From Geothrix paludis (lineage in GTDB: Bacteria > Acidobacteriota > Holophagae > Holophagales > Holophagaceae): a DNA stretch of 64,000 bases. The DNA lies in contig NZ_JAKZLC010000002.1 in NCBI RefSeq assembly GCF_022808815.1, positions 248,001 to 312,000 of the forward strand, given 5' to 3'. Shown here one piece after another: positions 18,827-27,671 of the stretch; position 1 is the stretch's first letter; the number at the start of each line of letters is the position of its first letter. Both the position numbers and the translations under genes were made by a program. Below the pieces are notes generated by a model. The model did no database searches, was not told where the DNA came from, and was given only the letters and a program-made list of their open reading frames with translations.

Positions 18827-19669
18827 ATGGACCCGGGATCCCTGGCGCTCCAGCGCGCCCCCCTGCTCTCCGAGAGGCCCGCCGACGGGGTGCTGCTCCG
18901 GGCGGAATACTTCCAGGGCCAGATCGACTTCCGGGCCTTCTGCGCGACCTACCCCCACCACCGGGTGCTGTCCACCAACCCCCTGGTGCTGGAACCCGAG
19001 GCCGGAACCTGGGTGTACCTCGCCCGGTTCGGGGCGGCGGTGTTCTGGGGCGCCTCCCCCGAGGTCACGGCCTCGGTCCTCCAGGACCTGGCGCGCCTGC
19101 CGGGAACGGGTGCGCGGGCCGAGGCCGCCCGGGACGAGCTGCGGGTCCACCTCGGCGCCGAGGCGGACCGGGTGGGCTTCTCCGAGGTCTGGCTACGGGA
19201 ACTCACCCTGGACAAGCTGAAGATCGTCTCCCTCGCCCTGGCCCAGAGCGTGGCCCTGGACGCGGTGGAGGCGGAGGTGAGCCAGGCCCTGGCCCGCTTC
19301 GGGCCGGTCGTGACCGCTCTCCGCGAGGAAGGACGCCTGGTGCCCGGCCAGAAGGAGCTGCTGCGCACCGTGGGCTTCGCCATGGCGGTGCGCGCGGCGG
19401 TGCTGGACACCCTCACCCTCTTCGACGACCCGCCGGAGACCTGGGAGAGCGAGGCGCTGGCACACCTGGACGGGGCCCTCTTCGACCAGTTCGACCTGGA
19501 GGAGCGCCTGTCCGCCGTGAACCAGAAGGTGGCCTACCTCCAGGACGCCGGCGCCACCGTGCTCGACGTGCTGGCCCACCGCAAGGACCAGCGCCTGGAG
19601 TGGATCATCATCGTGCTCATCCTGGTCGAGGTGGTCCTCTTCGTCTGGAAGGAATTCCCCCTGAAGTGA
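18827..19669 (+). CDS. RMD1/DUF155 family tail-anchored protein
   Basis: A 280-residue protein matching the RMD1 (DUF155) family, known from yeast sporulation and mitochondrial proteins and widespread in bacteria without an assigned biochemical role. Features are an N-terminal alpha/beta region with VLEPEAGTWVYLARFGAAVFWG, a central segment DKLKIVSLALAQSVALD, and the C-terminal signature LDVLAHRKDQRLEWIIIVL. A single membrane anchor follows (IIIVLILVEVVLFVW), with a very short tail. GGAG precedes the ATG. It is convergent with the DinB gene. Confidence 0.8.
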   Translation: MDPGSLALQRAPLLSERPADGVLLRAEYFQGQIDFRAFCATYPHHRVLSTNPLVLEPEAGTWVYLARFGAAVFWGASPEVTASVLQDLARLPGTGARAEAARDELRVHLGAEADRVGFSEVWLRELTLDKLKIVSLALAQSVALDAVEAEVSQALARFGPVVTALREEGRLVPGQKELLRTVGFAMAVRAAVLDTLTLFDDPPETWESEALAHLDGALFDQFDLEERLSAVNQKVAYLQDAGATVLDVLAHRKDQRLEWIIIVLILVEVVLFVWKEFPLK

Positions 19670-19679
19670 GCCGGGAAGG

Positions 19680-20201
19680 CTACACCTTCGGCGCCGCCAT
19701 TCCGAACTGGGCCCAGCCCTCCTTCGTCGGCCCGTAGATGCTGGGCACATGGAGGCCGGCCTGGCGCATGAGGACCGTCATCTGGCCCCGGTGGTGCGCC
19801 TGGTGACTCACGAGCACGTAGAGCGCGAAGGCGCCCGTCCAGGTCTCGCCGTAGAGCGTGAAGTTCCGCCCCAGCTCCGTGTTGCTCCAGCTGCCCATGT
19901 GGTCCAGCAGGGAGTCGCTCACGGCGTGGTAGGCGGCGATGATCTCGGCCATGGTGGGAGGCGGCGGCGTGGCGATGAAGCCATCGGGCCCCAGCCCTAC
20001 CGGGCCCTTCACCTTCAGGCCCAGGTTCTGGGGCAGCTCCAGGATGGTCTCCACCAGATGCCAGGCCATGCGCCGCAGGTCCCGGTGCTGCTCATCCACA
20101 GCCTGGTGGGCCGCGGCGTCCGGAATGGCCTCGAAGACGGCCAGGGTCTTCTCCGCCTCCTGCTGCCAGATGGTCTTGAAGTCCTCCACGCGACGGAACA
20201 T
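19680..20201 (-). CDS. DinB family protein
   Basis: A 173-residue four-helix-bundle protein of the DinB/YfiT metal-binding superfamily. The three metal-ligand histidines are visible: one in RRMAWHLVETI (near residue 47) and two in SHQAHHRGQM (near 135-139). Members act as thiol-dependent transferases or have unknown roles. The ATG at 20201 has GGAGG 5 nt upstream; a longer start is possible but lacks a ribosome site. No neighbouring gene suggests its substrate. Confidence 0.82.
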   Translation of the reverse strand: MFRRVEDFKTIWQQEAEKTLAVFEAIPDAAAHQAVDEQHRDLRRMAWHLVETILELPQNLGLKVKGPVGLGPDGFIATPPPPTMAEIIAAYHAVSDSLLDHMGSWSNTELGRNFTLYGETWTGAFALYVLVSHQAHHRGQMTVLMRQAGLHVPSIYGPTKEGWAQFGMAAPKV

Positions 20202-20282
20202 GCGGCCTCCGGAAAGATCCCCGGAAGCATAGCGCACTCGCCGCGGGAAGGCCCGGGCCCGACAGGCCCGGTCCTGCCGCGG

Positions 20283-21170
20283 TCACCCCGCCTTCGGAAG
20301 CGACAGGATCATGAGCCCGATCAGGACCGCACTGACGATGAGGCCGTACAGAGCCGACGCCAGGGCCGCCTTCAGGAGGCTCCGCCCCCAGCCCCGCCGG
20401 AAGAGCCGCTGCAGCGAGGCCGCCAGGTGGACCGGCGGGAGCAGGAAGATGAAGAAGCCCGGCAGGCAGCCCCAGTTCTCCCCGGGCAGGGCCGCCAGCC
20501 CCATCAAGAGGAGGATGGCCAGGAAGGACACCACATGGTGGTGCAGGGAGATCACCAGCTGGTCCACGAAAAGCGGCCTGGAGCGCAGGTGCAGCAGCAT
20601 CAGCAGCCCCGCGAAGAGGGGCATGAGCAGGAAGAGGCTCTTGGAGAGGTTCGACAGGAACGTCCGGTAGAAGCGGTCCGGGTCCTGTCCGGCCCGCCGG
20701 GCGCGGGCATCCAGTTCGACCGCCCAGACCGGGGCCCCGGATCTCCGGACCGCCCGGACAGGAGTCTCGGAAGCCGCCGGACTCTCTCCCGAGACCCCCC
20801 CGCTCCCGGAGGCATGCTGGACCGCTTCCGCCGGTTTTCCCGTCTTCCCCTTGGAGCCCACCGGCACGAAGGAAAGTGCCATGAACAGCGCGAAGCTGGT
20901 GAGGACGTAGAGCCGGAACGGAGGCATGTAGCGCACCCGGCGCCCCTGGAGATACTCCTGGGCCAGGAATCCGGGGCGGCGCACCAGCAGCCACAGGGAT
21001 TCCAGGACCTTGTGGTCCAGGTGCCAGAGGTCGTGCATCACGTCGTGGAGCAGAGCCTTCAGGGGCAGCCGCCGGTTTTGAGCCTTCTGGCCGCAGCGAT
21101 GGCAGAAGACGCCCAACAATTCCGCTTCGCAGTTCAGGCACAGGCCCGGGGAAGGCATCGAAACCGACAT
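20283..21170 (-). CDS. DUF3667 family zinc-ribbon membrane protein
   Basis: A 295-residue protein with an N-terminal zinc ribbon (CLNC...CHRC at residues 11-26) followed by KALLHDVMHDLWHLDHKVLESL and a long hydrophobic C-terminal half with four to five membrane segments. The segment RPGFLAQEYLQGRRVRYMPPFRLYV is the DUF3667 hallmark. Function is unknown; the family is common in Bacteroidota and Acidobacteriota. A low-complexity Gly/Ser/Glu loop at about 115-150 is likely exposed. I chose the ATG at 21170 because AGGAG lies 6 nt upstream; an internal ATG at 21158 is an alternative. Confidence 0.78.
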   Translation of the reverse strand: MSVSMPSPGLCLNCEAELLGVFCHRCGQKAQNRRLPLKALLHDVMHDLWHLDHKVLESLWLLVRRPGFLAQEYLQGRRVRYMPPFRLYVLTSFALFMALSFVPVGSKGKTGKPAEAVQHASGSGGVSGESPAASETPVRAVRRSGAPVWAVELDARARRAGQDPDRFYRTFLSNLSKSLFLLMPLFAGLLMLLHLRSRPLFVDQLVISLHHHVVSFLAILLLMGLAALPGENWGCLPGFFIFLLPPVHLAASLQRLFRRGWGRSLLKAALASALYGLIVSAVLIGLMILSLPKAG

Positions 21171-21284
21171 CGCGACTCCTGGCGTGCCTGCAGGGCCGCC
21201 GTGCCTTGATGATGCCACGGCTCCTGACCGGAAAAAGCTGATTCAGATCGGCTTCGGCGCGGACATGCCCCGGCCGTTCGCCCC

Positions 21285-22808
21285 TCAGACCGGCGTCACG
21301 CTGCGGCGCTTGATGGGCCACGAATCGCGTCGGCGGGCGCGGGCCAGGCGGGTGATGATCTCTTGGCGGAGGTCGGCCGGATCCACGATGGCGTCCACGT
21401 GGAGGTCGGCGCCCAGCTTTTTCAGGTCGATGTCCTCGTTGTACTCGTCGCGGAGCTGCTGGACGTAGGCGGTGCGCTCTTCTTCGGGCTTCTCGGCGAT
21501 CTTGTTGGCGAAGACGGCGTTCACCGCGGCCTCGGCCCCCATGACGGCGATGCTGGCGGTGGGGAGCGCCAGGGTGGCGTCGGGGTCGAAGCCCGGGCCG
21601 CTCATGGCGTAGAGACCCGCGCCATAGGCCTTGCGCACCACCACGCAGATGCGCGGCGTGCTGCAGGAAGCCATGGCGCTGATCATCTTGGCGCCGTGGC
21701 GGATGATGCCTTGCTTCTCCACGGCGCTGCCGATCATGAAGCCCGGCACGTCGCTGAGGAACACGAGGGGGATGCCGAAGGCGTCGCACAGCGTCATGAA
21801 GCGCGTGGCCTTGTCCGCGCTGTCCACGAAGAGCACGCCGCCCTTCACCCTAGGCTGGTTGGCCAGGATGCCCACGGGCCGGCCGTCGAGGCGCGCCAGG
21901 CCCGTGATGATCTCGCCGGCGAAGAGCTTCTTGACCTCCAGGAAGCTGCCCTCGTCCACCAGGCCCTCGATGAAGTCCTTCATCTGGAAGGGCGAGTTGA
22001 TGTCCTTGGGAACCAGCGTCTGCAGGTCCTTGGCCTTCACGGAGACGCCCTTGGGCGTGGCCTGGGGCAGGGCATCTTCGCAGTGCTGGGGGAAGTAGGA
22101 GAGGTACTGGCGGCAGAGGGCGATGGCCTCCTGCTCGGTCTTGCAGAGGAAGTCGCCGCAGCCGCTCACGGAGCAGTGCATGCGGGCGCCGCCCAGGTCC
22201 TCCAGGCTGATCTTCTCGCCGATGACCATCTCGGCCATGCGGGGCGAACCCAGGTACATGCTGGCGTTGCCCTCCACCATCATCACCACGTCGCAGAAGG
22301 CGGGGATGTAGGCGCCGCCGGCGGCCGAGGGCCCAAAGAGCAGGCAGACCTGAGGCACCAGGCCCGAGAGCGCCACCTCCATGTGGAAGATGGTCCCGGC
22401 GTGGCGGCGGCCCGGGAACATGTCGAGCTGATCCGTGATGCGGGCCCCGGCGCTGTCCACCAGGTAGAGCATGGGGATCCTCATGCGCATCGCCACTTCC
22501 TGGATGCGGATGATCTTCTCCACCGTGCGGGCACCCCAGCTGCCGGCCTTGATGGTGCTGTCGTTGGCCATGAGCGCCACGGGTCGGCCGTCCACCGTGG
22601 CCGTGCCGGTGATGACGCCGTCGGCCGGAAGATCCTTGTGCAGGGCGTTGGCGAAGAGGCCGTCCTCGCTGAAGCTGCCCTCGTCCACCAGCAGGCGGAT
22701 GCGCTCCCGGGCGAAGAGCTTCCCGGCCTCGGCGTTCTTCTCGTGGGCCTTGGGCGCGCCGCCCTTCCTGATGCGGTCGACTTCCGAATGGAACTGGTCC
22801 AGCTGCAT
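21285..22808 (-). CDS. Acyl-CoA carboxylase, carboxyltransferase (beta) subunit
   Basis: A 507-residue carboxyltransferase that moves CO2 from carboxybiotin to an acyl-CoA, of the propionyl-/methylcrotonyl-CoA carboxylase beta type. Both crotonase-fold halves are present. The N-half acyl-CoA oxyanion region is LFGPSAAGGAYIPAFCD. The C-half has VFLSDVPGFMIGSAVEKQGIIRHGAKMI and AYGAGLYAMSG. Four cysteines in a loop (HCSVSGCGDFLCK) are unusual but not clustered as a zinc ribbon. The biotin carboxylase and carrier partners are not adjacent; a small BCCP lies at 37804-38016 and accB-accC at 2783-4809. Acyl specificity cannot be fixed from the sequence alone; branched-chain acyl-CoA is plausible. 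Confidence 0.88.
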   Translation of the reverse strand: MQLDQFHSEVDRIRKGGAPKAHEKNAEAGKLFARERIRLLVDEGSFSEDGLFANALHKDLPADGVITGTATVDGRPVALMANDSTIKAGSWGARTVEKIIRIQEVAMRMRIPMLYLVDSAGARITDQLDMFPGRRHAGTIFHMEVALSGLVPQVCLLFGPSAAGGAYIPAFCDVVMMVEGNASMYLGSPRMAEMVIGEKISLEDLGGARMHCSVSGCGDFLCKTEQEAIALCRQYLSYFPQHCEDALPQATPKGVSVKAKDLQTLVPKDINSPFQMKDFIEGLVDEGSFLEVKKLFAGEIITGLARLDGRPVGILANQPRVKGGVLFVDSADKATRFMTLCDAFGIPLVFLSDVPGFMIGSAVEKQGIIRHGAKMISAMASCSTPRICVVVRKAYGAGLYAMSGPGFDPDATLALPTASIAVMGAEAAVNAVFANKIAEKPEEERTAYVQQLRDEYNEDIDLKKLGADLHVDAIVDPADLRQEIITRLARARRRDSWPIKRRSVTPV

Positions 22809-22863
22809 GGTTGCCTCGGGATGGATCCTTCAGCATAGCGGCCCGGCATGCGATCCTGGAGGG

Positions 22864-24063
22864 ATGCTGGACGCAGACGAGTCAAGGCGAACCGGGTTCC
22901 TGACGGTGCCTTTTTTCGTGGTCTGCACTTTCTATTTCCTGGTGTTCGCCGCCGGCTACCAGCTCTTCCCCGTGGTGCCCCTGCGCCTGCGGGAGTTCGG
23001 CGCCAGCCTGGCGGAGAGCGGGCGCTTCCAGACCGCCTTCATGCTGGGCTCGGGCTTCGGCGCGCTGATCACGGGCCCCCTGGGCGACCGGCTGGGGCCG
23101 CGCCGCGTGCTGCGGGTGGCCACCTTGGCGGTGGTGGGCATCCTCCTCGTCTACGCCCTGCTGAAGGTCCGCTGGGTGTTCTACCTGCTGGCGCCCCTGC
23201 ACGGCCTGCTCTGGTCGGCCCTGCGCACGGCCTCCGTCGCCAAGGTCGGCGGCATCCTGCCCCTGGCGCACCGGGCCCAGGGGCTGTCGATCTTCGGCCT
23301 GACGGGGCCCGGCGGCGTGGCCGTGGGCCCGCTCGTGGGGCTCTGGCTGATGCCCCGACTGGGCTTCTCCTGGATGCTGGTCCTGCTGGCGGGCGTCTTC
23401 GTGGCACTGCACCTGCTGATCGGCTTCCTGCCCCGCGAGGCTCCTCGCGAGATCGAGGCCGTGGGCCTGTTCCAGTGGCCGGACCGCTCCGTGTGGGGCG
23501 CTGTGGCCGTCATGGGCCTGGTGGGCCTGAGCTTCGGTCCCATGCCGCCCTACAGCGCCCAGGAGGCGAAGGCCCTGGGCCTGCCCTGGCCGTCCGCCTT
23601 CCTGACCTGCTTCGCCCTGGGCATGATGGCCATGCGCGGCCTGCTGGCGCTGACAGGCATGGGCCGGCGGCCCGTGGAGCTCCTGCCGTGGATGGCCGCC
23701 CTCACCACCCTGGGCTACGGGCTGCTGGCCTTCCTGCCGGGGGGCCTGGCCCGGCACCTGTCCTCGGGCCTCGTCTACGGCGCCGGCTACGGCATGGTGC
23801 ATACGCTCATGCTCACCCACGTCATGGAGACCACGCCGCCCCACCGCCGGGGCGCGGCGACGGGCGCCTTCTTCTTCGCCTTCGACGCCGCCACGGCCAT
23901 CGGCGCCCTGGGCCTGGGCTGGGTCATGCAGCACGCCAGCTTCCGCTGGGGCTGGGCCGTCGGGGCGGGCCTGATGACCCTGTGCATTCCCGTGGCGCAT
24001 CGCGTGGTCCGCAGACCGGCCGTGACATCCGTGCCGGGGGCCTCTGTCATCGTAGAAGGATGA
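22864..24063 (+). CDS. MFS transporter, first of a tandem pair
   Basis: A 399-residue major facilitator with about 12 membrane segments. The loop 2-3 signature is visible as GPLGDRLGPRRVL. It shares layout and many motifs with the next gene (LFPxVPLRLRxxGASLAESGRF, the long C-terminal YGAGYxMVHTL segment, and KRRGAA or HRRGAA near helix 11), so the pair arose by tandem duplication. The substrate is unknown; the family resembles drug/solute antiporters. The GGAG before the ATG is unusually close (3 nt), so the start is less certain than the frame. The stop overlaps the next start (ATGA). Confidence 0.82.
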   Translation: MLDADESRRTGFLTVPFFVVCTFYFLVFAAGYQLFPVVPLRLREFGASLAESGRFQTAFMLGSGFGALITGPLGDRLGPRRVLRVATLAVVGILLVYALLKVRWVFYLLAPLHGLLWSALRTASVAKVGGILPLAHRAQGLSIFGLTGPGGVAVGPLVGLWLMPRLGFSWMLVLLAGVFVALHLLIGFLPREAPREIEAVGLFQWPDRSVWGAVAVMGLVGLSFGPMPPYSAQEAKALGLPWPSAFLTCFALGMMAMRGLLALTGMGRRPVELLPWMAALTTLGYGLLAFLPGGLARHLSSGLVYGAGYGMVHTLMLTHVMETTPPHRRGAATGAFFFAFDAATAIGALGLGWVMQHASFRWGWAVGAGLMTLCIPVAHRVVRRPAVTSVPGASVIVEG

Positions 24064-25205
24064 CGGATCTTTCGAGCCCGCGGCCGCGTCTGATGACCCG
24101 GCAGTTCACCCTCGTCTGGGCCATCACGTTCGTGACCTTCTTTGCGGCCTTCCAGCTCTTCCCCACGGTGCCGCTGCGCCTGCGGGTTCTCGGCGCCTCG
24201 CTGGCCGAGAGCGGCCGGTTCATGAGCCTCTTCACCGCCGGCAGCGCCCTGGGCGCGCTGTTCACGGGCCCCCTGGGAGATCGCGTGGGCCATCGCCGCC
24301 TGGTGGTCACCTCCGCCTCGCTCTATGCGCTCTTCCTTGGCGCCTACGCGCTGATGCCGGTGCGCTGGGGTTTCTACGCCCTGGCCTTCCCGCACGGCAT
24401 CGTGTGGTCGGGCCTGCTGACGGCCACCATGGCCTCGCTCTCCCACGTGCTCCCGGAGGACCGGCGGGCGGACGGCCTGAGCCTTTACGGCCTGGCCAGC
24501 CCCGGCGGCGTCATCGTTGGCCCGCTGCTGGGCCTGTGGATCCACCAGCGCTGGGGATTCGCGCCCATCGGGTGGTACCTTGCCGCGATCTTCCTCGCCC
24601 TGGGCGCCCTGGGGACCACCCTGCCCAAGGATCACCCCCACGGCCGGGCGGAGGGCTTCGAGTGGCCCGACCCCTCGGCGCTGGGGCCGAGCCTCGTGCT
24701 CTTCTGCGTGGCCCTGGGCTACGGGGCGCTGGGGAGCTACACGGCCCAGGAGGCCCTGGCCCTGGGCATGTCCCTGCCCTCGGCCTTCCTCTCCTGCATG
24801 GCCGTGGGTATGGTGCTCATGCGCATCGTCATGCTGCGGACGGGCTTCGGCAGGCGCCCCATCCGCCTGCTCCCGGCCATGCTGATCGGCGCCCTGACGG
24901 GCATGGCCCTGCTGGCCACGCTGCCGGGAGGGATGGCCCGCCACGTGGCCGCCGCGGTGATCTACGGGGCGGGCTACAGCATGGTGCACACCCTGCTCAA
25001 CGCGAAGCTGCTGGAGACAGCCGATCCCAAGCGCCGCGGTGCGGCCTTCGGCGCCCTCCTCTTCGCCTTCGACTCGGGCATCGGCCTCGGCAGCTTCACC
25101 CTGGGCTGGGTCATCGGCGGCTACGGCTACCGCATGGGCTGGGCCCTGGGTGCCGTCGCCGTACTGGCCTCCCTGCCCATGGCAGTGCGACTCAGCCGGA
25201 ACTGA
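24060..25205 (+). CDS. MFS transporter, second of a tandem pair
   Basis: A 381-residue major facilitator, a paralogue of the gene just upstream, with about 12 membrane segments and the signature GPLGDRVGHRRLV. Its ATG overlaps the upstream stop by 4 bp, so the two are translationally coupled. The two proteins might form a heteromeric or functionally paired exporter, which is inference from the coupling alone. The intergenic repeat at 25231-25343 follows and the next gene is convergent. Confidence 0.82.
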   Translation: MTDLSSPRPRLMTRQFTLVWAITFVTFFAAFQLFPTVPLRLRVLGASLAESGRFMSLFTAGSALGALFTGPLGDRVGHRRLVVTSASLYALFLGAYALMPVRWGFYALAFPHGIVWSGLLTATMASLSHVLPEDRRADGLSLYGLASPGGVIVGPLLGLWIHQRWGFAPIGWYLAAIFLALGALGTTLPKDHPHGRAEGFEWPDPSALGPSLVLFCVALGYGALGSYTAQEALALGMSLPSAFLSCMAVGMVLMRIVMLRTGFGRRPIRLLPAMLIGALTGMALLATLPGGMARHVAAAVIYGAGYSMVHTLLNAKLLETADPKRRGAAFGALLFAFDSGIGLGSFTLGWVIGGYGYRMGWALGAVAVLASLPMAVRLSRN

Positions 25206-25230
25206 TCGCGATCCCCATCAGGAAAGCACT

Positions 25231-25343
25231 CCACGAAGCACACGAATGGAAGACTAAAGAGGCACGAAGGAGGAAGAGGAGTGTCCCGACCTTCCTTCGT
25301 GTTCATTTGTGCGCATGCAGTGCACCCTCGTGTCCTTCGTGGA
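25231..25343. repeat. CACGAAG-type intergenic inverted repeat
   Basis: CCACGAAGCACACGAATGG (25231-25249) is nearly the reverse complement of CCTCGTGTCCTTCGTGG (25326-25342). Inside these lie GGCACGAAGGAGGAAG and CTTCCTTCGTGTTC, which also pair. Repeats built on CACGAAG/CTTCGTG are seen between genes in several bacterial phyla. It occupies nearly all of the 163-nt gap between two convergent genes and could act as a shared terminator. Confidence 0.65.
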
Positions 25344-25368
25344 GATCCTTGGTCTCTGGAACCTGGGG

Positions 25369-26136
25369 TCACGCCCGCCGATGGAGCTTGTGCACGCTGG
25401 CCTGGTCCACGCACTTCACGAGAACTTCATCGATGTTCACGTGGTCCGGGAGCATGAGGCACCAGCGGACACACTCCGCCACATCCATGGCGGTGAGGGG
25501 CGTCACGCCCTGGTAGACGGCCTTGGCTTTGTCGCCGTCCTTGAGGCGCACGTTGGAGAACTCGGTCTCGGCCATGCCCGGATCCACGGAGGTCACGCGG
25601 ATCTGCTCGCCGTTCAGCTCCAGGCGCAGGCTGTGGGCCATGGCCTTCACCCCGAACTTCGAGGCGCAGTAGACGCTGCCGCCCTCATAGGGCTGGTGGC
25701 CCGCCGTGGAGCCGATGAAGAAGACATGACCCCACCCGGCCGTGCGGAGGTGCGGCAGGCCGGCCCGGATGGTCTTCACCACGCCTTCGACGTTGGTGCG
25801 CATCATGGCTTCCAGATCCTCGTCCGGAGTCTCCCACATCTTGTAGGTGCCGCTGGCCAGGCCTGCGTTGGCCACCAGGACGTGCAGTCCGCCCAGCGCC
25901 GCTGCGGCTTCCGCCACGAAGGTGTCCACGCTGGCGGTGTGCCGGGTATCCACTGCCCCGGCGAACACCTTCACGCCATGGGCCTTCCTGAGCTCGTCCG
26001 CCAGGGCCTGCACGCGCTCCACCCGCCGGGCGCCCAGGGCGAGGTGGCAGCCCTGGGAAGCCAGCAGCCGCGCCATGGCTTCGCCGAAGCCGCTGGACGC
26101 GCCGGTGATGAGGACGATGGGGTGCTCGGGACGCAT
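25369..26136 (-). CDS. Short-chain dehydrogenase/reductase (YdfG-like)
   Basis: A 255-residue classical SDR. The NAD(P)-binding loop is TGASSGFG (residues 10-17), followed by GARRVERV, which favours NADP(H). The NAG motif is present (LVANAGLA). Catalytic Ser is in FIGSTAG and the YxxxK motif is YCASK (near residue 154). The C-terminal pattern DPGMAETEFSNVR resembles YdfG-type 3-hydroxy acid/serine dehydrogenases. It follows the aminotransferase gene by 17 nt on the same strand, so the pair may be cotranscribed and work on related hydroxy/amino acids. Confidence 0.88.
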   Translation of the reverse strand: MRPEHPIVLITGASSGFGEAMARLLASQGCHLALGARRVERVQALADELRKAHGVKVFAGAVDTRHTASVDTFVAEAAAALGGLHVLVANAGLASGTYKMWETPDEDLEAMMRTNVEGVVKTIRAGLPHLRTAGWGHVFFIGSTAGHQPYEGGSVYCASKFGVKAMAHSLRLELNGEQIRVTSVDPGMAETEFSNVRLKDGDKAKAVYQGVTPLTAMDVAECVRWCLMLPDHVNIDEVLVKCVDQASVHKLHRRA

Positions 26137-26153
26137 GGGTTCTCCTGTGGAAA

Positions 26154-27509
26154 TCAGCGGTAGTTCCGGTGGAACTCGCCCAGGGCCTCGACGACCTTCT
26201 CGAGCTTGTCCGTGGGCGGGAGGATGGTGGTCCGGAAGTGGGCGGTGCCCTCGGCTTGGCCGAAGCCGGAGCCCGGCACGACGCAGATGCCCGTCTGCTC
26301 GAGCAGGGCCATGGCGTAGTCGAAGTCCGTGCGGCCGGGCGGCAGCGTGATGCTGGGGAAGGCGTACATGGCGCCCGCGATCACGTTGCAGGTGATGCCC
26401 TCAATGCGGTTCAGACCCTCGGCCAGCAGGATGGCCCGCTGCTTCAGCGCGCCGAGGATGGCGGCCTTCTCCTCGGCGTAGCGGGCGTACGAGGGCATGC
26501 CCGGTTTCGGAGGGCGCACCATCGCGCAGGTGGCGGCCTGGCCCGCCAGATTGGCGCAGAGGCTCACGCTCTGGAGCTTGAGGATCTGGGCGGCCACGTC
26601 CTCGGGCACATTCCGATACTCGAAGTAGCCGCCGCGCACGCCGCACTCGCCCAGAAAGCCCTTGGAGCAGGAGTGGAAGCTGAAGAGGGAGACCTCCTTC
26701 GCCTCCATCTGGTGGAGCACCTTGGCGAAGGACACGAACTCGTCGCCCGGCAGGTAGATGTTCTCCTGGTAGACCTCGTCGGCCAGGATCGAGAGCCCGT
26801 GGTCCCTCGCGAACCCGATGACCATCTCGATGTTGGCCTCGTCCAGCACCGCGCCCGTGGGGTTGCCCGGGTTGATGACGCAGATGGCCTTCACATGGGT
26901 GCCTTCGGCCTTCGCCTGGGCCAGGGAGGCCTCCAGCATGGCGCGGCTCAGCTTCCAGCCGTTGGCCTCGTCCAGGTAGTAGGGCACCATGCGCCCCTCG
27001 TACAGCGTGATGGTGGCCGAGTAGAGCGGGTACTGGGGGATGGGGATCATGATGCCGTCCTGGGGGCCGGCGATGAGCAGCCGCAGGATGGTCTGCACGC
27101 CCTTGCTGGCGCCGTCCGTCAGGAAGATGGCGTCGGGATCCACCCGCATGTGGTCGCGCTCCAGGATGAACTCGGCCACGGCCTCGCGGATGAACCGCAC
27201 GCCGCGGCTCTCGCTGTACGCGCCGAGGCCGTGCTTCGTCCCGGCGAGGATGGCCTTGGCGGTCTCGATCACATCGGGCGGGAAGATTCCGGGGGCCAGG
27301 TCCATCAGCGCCGGATATTCGCAGAGAGCGAGGATCTGGCGGTTCCAGGTGAGGGCCTTCTGACCCAGGGACTGGGGGTTCCCGATGTTGCAGTAGATGA
27401 TCTCGCGGCCCTGCTTCTCCAGGTCCGCCGCGCGCGCCACGATGGGCCCCCGCACCGCGTATTCCGTCTCAAGGACGGCCTTCCCGAGGTCGGTCAGATG
27501 AATGGTCAT
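26154..27509 (-). CDS. Class I aminotransferase, alanine aminotransferase-like
   Basis: A 451-residue PLP-dependent fold-type I aminotransferase that resembles the alanine:2-oxoglutarate aminotransferases of the eukaryotic GPT type. Diagnostic segments are IIYCNIGNPQSLGQK, GLGAYSESRGVRFIREAVA, INPGNPTGAVL (which binds the cofactor Asn), LADEVYQENIY, and the PLP-lysine region SFHSCSKGFLGECGVRGG (Lys near residue 280). The ATG at 27509 has GGAG 6 nt upstream. Alanine is the best guess for the substrate. Confidence 0.88.
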   Translation of the reverse strand: MTIHLTDLGKAVLETEYAVRGPIVARAADLEKQGREIIYCNIGNPQSLGQKALTWNRQILALCEYPALMDLAPGIFPPDVIETAKAILAGTKHGLGAYSESRGVRFIREAVAEFILERDHMRVDPDAIFLTDGASKGVQTILRLLIAGPQDGIMIPIPQYPLYSATITLYEGRMVPYYLDEANGWKLSRAMLEASLAQAKAEGTHVKAICVINPGNPTGAVLDEANIEMVIGFARDHGLSILADEVYQENIYLPGDEFVSFAKVLHQMEAKEVSLFSFHSCSKGFLGECGVRGGYFEYRNVPEDVAAQILKLQSVSLCANLAGQAATCAMVRPPKPGMPSYARYAEEKAAILGALKQRAILLAEGLNRIEGITCNVIAGAMYAFPSITLPPGRTDFDYAMALLEQTGICVVPGSGFGQAEGTAHFRTTILPPTDKLEKVVEALGEFHRNYR

Positions 27510-27587
27510 GGGCACTCCAACCCTTGAGTTTAACCCGGGGCCGCGCTGTGACCGCCGTCATCCTACTCCGTGACAGGGCTTCCGGCC

Positions 27588-27616
27588 TTGGGCGGCGCGG
27601 GGCAGGCCGCTAGACT
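27588..27616 (+). promoter_or_regulatory. Candidate promoter for the acyl-CoA dehydrogenase gene
   Basis: TTGGGC (27588-27593) and TAGACT (27611-27616) are spaced by 17 nt, 55 nt before the ATG at 27672. Confidence 0.45.
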
Positions 27617-27671
27617 GGACCCTCCGGCCCCATCCGCGCGCCATTCCACCTCCCCATCTGAAGAGGCATCC

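Noticed and set aside
22848-25205. A single 785-codon frame spanning both MFS genes
   Set aside because: Its first 400 codons are an out-of-frame reading of the first MFS gene with Pro/Gly/Arg-rich content; only the part from 24060 is a real protein. The pair is two genes with an ATGA overlap, not a fusion.
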